Below are positions 61,301 to 64,000 of a DNA stretch of 64,000 nt, piece after piece. The DNA comes from Calliopsis andreniformis (taxonomy: Eukaryota > Arthropoda > Insecta > Hymenoptera > Andrenidae). Numbering within the stretch: the first letter of the stretch is position 1; every line of letters starts with the position of its first letter. The stretch covers positions 14,548,961-14,612,960 of the forward strand of contig NC_135071.1 of NCBI RefSeq assembly GCF_051401765.1. The letters run 5' to 3'. The notes under the pieces were generated by a model, which saw nothing but the letters and a program-made list of their open reading frames with translations, was not told the DNA's origin and did no database searches. A program made the translations under genes and the position numbers.

Positions 61301-64000
61301 GCAAGGAACACGATGCTTTCACGACCGACTGATTCCCAGGAAGAAAATCCTCTTATTCGCCTTAATAGTCTTATTGTATCCACTTCCTACACTGTACTTT
61401 CCATCTGAGCGAAAAAAGGGAAAGCTGCGAGTCGATGCTAAAATTTTCCTTCAAATCGAAGTCACCTAATCATTGTTAATTACCAGCCGTCGAGGAACAG
61501 GGAACGTCGTCCTAACGATCTTCCTCGAATTTTAATTATGGACGCCGCGGTGTTCGGGCGATTTTAATCAATTTTCGCGATCCGTAGAGCAGAATAACGA
61601 AAAAAAATTTGTCGCGTTTAAAAAAGCGAGAAAAGAGACGAGCAGAGTGTAGATGTCCCGTCCCCGAGCCAATTTTATGGTCTCCATAAAATATTCACGC
61701 TCGTTGGAAAATCGTGCGGAGCGGCGACGCGTGGGCGTGTGTACGTGTTCCCGAACACACGCACACTTTGGTGCAGTCATCGAGACTCGTTCGATACCCG
61801 TGACGCAAGAGGGTCGCCTTCCTAAGGGGTGGGTCCAACGAAAAGCTGAATGGAACCGGGCAGGAAAAGTAGGTCAGGCTTGACTATCGCTCGTGACATA
61901 TCGCCAGCCAATCAGCTGACGGGAGAAGCTTCCTACTTGGTCTAGCTTCCGCGAGATGCATGATAATTCAGAAAGTTGCAGCTGCACTCGGGAGAGCCTC
62001 GCCGACGCGAGGATAGTTCGTAACGTAGCATGCTCACGCACGAATATGCAAATCGCTGAGCGATCCCTCTTGAGGAGACGCTCTCGCAGCTGATCTGTCA
62101 CTTTTTTCACAATTCTCTTTTCGAGATGCTTCTTTATCTTGAGGAAGACTCGAGGAAAATAGATAGAAAATTAACTGAAATTATCTTTTCAATTTTATGT
62201 CAGAGATGATAAGCTTCCAAGACTTCAGTTTCTCTGTTGCTTTTCCCTTTTTTTACGTTCGACGCCGCGGACGCTCGAATGCGCCGGCGAAGCAAGTGGA
62301 AAAGCTGAATGAAACCACCTGACGAGTCCGTTTTGGCATATAACCAACCAATCAGCTGATAGTATTAGCCGGTGCCTTTATATCGATCATCCGCAATGGT
62401 GCGTGGCACTAGGCATGCTCCGCGGACCTGACCTAGGACAACATCCTAGCGGCGCAAACGCGGATCATTTCCACTATCCTATCGCGACCCAAGGATCGTT
62501 CTATTGTTTGCCAACTTAGCTATTCGAAATACTTCGCGCCCCGATGCCTTGAATGCACGATGCTGCAGGGAGAAATCAGGGCAATCGAACACGAGTCGGA
62601 TTTCAAGTTGAGGAATAAGGAATTGTGCTGTGAGATGGATGAATCGTTCTTTTTAGGGAAAATCGTGCAGTAGATTTTGTAGAAAGATAGTAAAAGAATC
62701 TTTTAGCTGTATTATGTAGAATTTTGTGAAAATGGGAGACATCGAAGAAAATTAATATATTAATTGCAAATTAATTTAAATTTCGTGATATTTAATAAAG
62801 ACTCTTCTTGGGGTGGACTCTGTCGATCTCAGGATTTGTGGTTTTAGTAGAAAAAACTTCCACATTTTCGCGAAGTGTGGTCCCTTTCCTGAGTCTTTGG
62901 AAAATTGTTACTGTTTTCCTAGAAGAAATAGCTCTGTTTTTATTCAATTTCAAACTTATATTAGATTTTCTGTGATATTTTTCATCTGTGATAACTTCTA
63001 GCTTACACGTGACCCCTTTATTAATTAATTTATGCTAGTATTTTGTTTTCTCGGTGATGCTAAAAATGGTTGAACTTTAATTTCGTAGCGTTTCTATTTA
63101 CCAAGAACCGCGATTCAAGAGGGCAATGAACATCGATCCAGAGGATGTGTTAACCCTCTTCTCTCTTTGGGAAAACGAGCGACGTAAACGGTATGAGTGC
63201 ATTTCATTGTTAATTCAAGAAGTCTTGATTTCTTTTACTATATGCATTCTCGATGTTTACATAGAAACTGGCACAAATACATGAGCGACGAATATGAAAA
63301 CCTGGATGATGATGGAAACTTCCTTGAGGAAGAGGACCCTCGAAATGGTAAGCTCAATATTTTTTACAATTTACATACAATATGTACCAGGACCCGATGC
63401 CAATTGTAATGATAAGCAAAGAACATTAAAAAGTTTTGAAAAATAGCTTTACTATTCTACACATAGAGAAATTACTCGCTTTTATATTGAAGAGTTAACT
63501 AAAAAATAATAATTAAAAGATATCTCTAATGAATAACTATCTACTACTCACAGAAATGAGATTGTTATTTCTTTAAACATTTCGTGGAGCTTCTAAAACC
63601 TTACCTGGTCAAGCTTTAAAAATGATTTGAGTAATAAAAGTGGCTACAACTTGTGATAATCCACTTTGAGTTACTATTTAAAGTGAGTCTCACATGTTAC
63701 GAAACAGACTGCCCAATTAATGAAAATAAATTAAAAAGCCTGACCTCCACAATAGCATCTACACCTTTTATCATGCTAATTCAATAGTCCATGACAAGTA
63801 TATCTGTTCCCGACATCAAGTGATTCACTCAGCCTATTCAATACAATTCCTTTCATTTCCAATGGGTTGTCAGTTCTACGAGACAATGGGTCTAATTTCA
63901 CTACTCGCTCCCCTATAGTGATCCCGTGGATGGACTCCGTGTATCCCACCCGCCATTATAGCTTGGACTCTTTGTCGCCGTCAGATATTGGGATCATCCG
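58366..64000 (+). CDS. Prohormone-2-like neuropeptide precursor (3' end beyond window)
   Basis: This is a secreted peptide precursor. Exons: 58366-58483, 58702-58797, 58886-59018, 59093-59302, 63089-63190, 63265-63347 and 63919 to the window end; 274 residues are visible and the frame is still open. The start MMCDWVWLLTLCSLIMIGES is a signal peptide with probable cleavage after Ser20. Basic processing sites are KR (41-42), KR (71-72), RRKR (147-150), KR (184-185), KR (196-197) and RRKR (217-220). Residues 186-195, SVSIYQEPRF, lie between two KR sites and resemble the honeybee prohormone-2 peptide ending in IYQEPRF, as I recall it. After the last RRKR comes an acidic segment starting NWHKYMSDEYENLDDDG. 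The start codon sits directly behind a splice acceptor, so the 5' untranslated region is in an upstream exon. Residue 186 is encoded across the junction of the 3.8-kb intron. Confidence 0.85.
59393..59480. repeat. Partial copy of the 54719-55114 repeat family
   Basis: The segment contains CCTAAAACTGTACTTCTGTA and then a TCAGTTTTCTCGAAAATG block. It corresponds in order to the right arm of the fold-back element near 54940-55030. It lies at the start of the large neuropeptide-gene intron. Confidence 0.6.
60810..61004. promoter_or_regulatory. Cluster of five CRE half-sites
   Basis: TGACGT or its complement ACGTCA occurs at 60810-60815, 60917-60922, 60931-60936, 60948-60953 and 60999-61004 within 195 bases. 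Two of them (TGACGTAA and TTACGTCA) match the CREB/ATF consensus over seven to eight bases. The cluster is in the large intron of the neuropeptide gene. An enhancer role is inferred. Confidence 0.45.
61839..62360. promoter_or_regulatory. Duplicated intronic module with CCAAT/E-box core
   Basis: Two copies (61841-61920 and 62300-62360) each begin AAAGCTGAATG(G/A)AACC and end with ACATAT or GCATATAA-like sequence and then CCAATCAGCTGA, which combines a CCAAT box with a CAGCTG E-box. The spacing between the two blocks is 67 bases in the first copy and 48 in the second. A TATA-like TTTATATC follows the second copy near 62377. It may be a duplicated enhancer or internal promoter in the neuropeptide-gene intron. 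Confidence 0.4.

Overview
This is nuclear DNA from an insect, almost certainly a hymenopteran and probably a bee. Genes are split by short AT-rich introns with GT-AG borders. The encoded proteins are animal orthologues: AUTS2/Tay, RNPS1, ZDHHC5/8, FAF2, HACL1, SLC17 and ATE1. The last gene is a neuropeptide precursor whose predicted peptide SVSIYQEPRF closely resembles the honeybee prohormone-2 peptide as I remember it. No organelle, bacterial, rRNA, tRNA or CRISPR sequence was recognised. Gene models were built by hand: splice sites were chosen so that every exon phase closes and the protein stays collinear with its family.

Layout. (1) 1-3232 is non-coding as far as I can see, with a GC-rich island at about 1560-2880. 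(2) 3233-9455 (+) is the AUTS2/tay bridge gene. (3) 11751-13271 (-) is RNPS1, convergent with it. (4) 13300-17821 has no gene but holds two inverted-repeat elements. (5) 17822-22862 (-) is a ZDHHC5/8-type palmitoyltransferase. (6) 24975-25833 (+) is a short gene matching only the N-terminal half of RIO kinase 3. (7) 26380-27180 (-) is an unrecognised membrane-anchored protein. (8) 29288-31446 (-) is FAF2/UBXD8. (9) 32755-33224 (+) is an unrecognised 111-residue protein. (10) 33409-38141 (-) is HACL1, ending in a peroxisomal SKL tripeptide. (11) 43123-47443 (+) is an SLC17-family transporter with a recognisable TATA/initiator promoter and a probable second first exon inside HACL1 intron 1. (12) 48546-51469 (-) is arginyltransferase ATE1 with a duplicated, probably mutually exclusive exon. 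(13) 51470-58365 is gene-poor and holds two transposon derivatives. (14) 58366 to the window end (+) is the prohormone-2-like neuropeptide precursor, still open at the right edge, with a 3.8-kb intron rich in candidate regulatory elements.

The genes do not form a pathway; this is an ordinary stretch of insect euchromatin with conserved housekeeping and neural genes. The points of most interest are the ATE1 exon pair and its GC-AG intron, the antisense-nested alternative SLC17 start exon with a dileucine sorting motif, the stand-alone RIOK3 N-terminal domain, the neuropeptide precursor with its CRE-like cluster and duplicated intronic module, the RNPS1 start codon interrupted by an intron, and a set of fold-back DNA-transposon derivatives, two of which keep transposase-like remnants.
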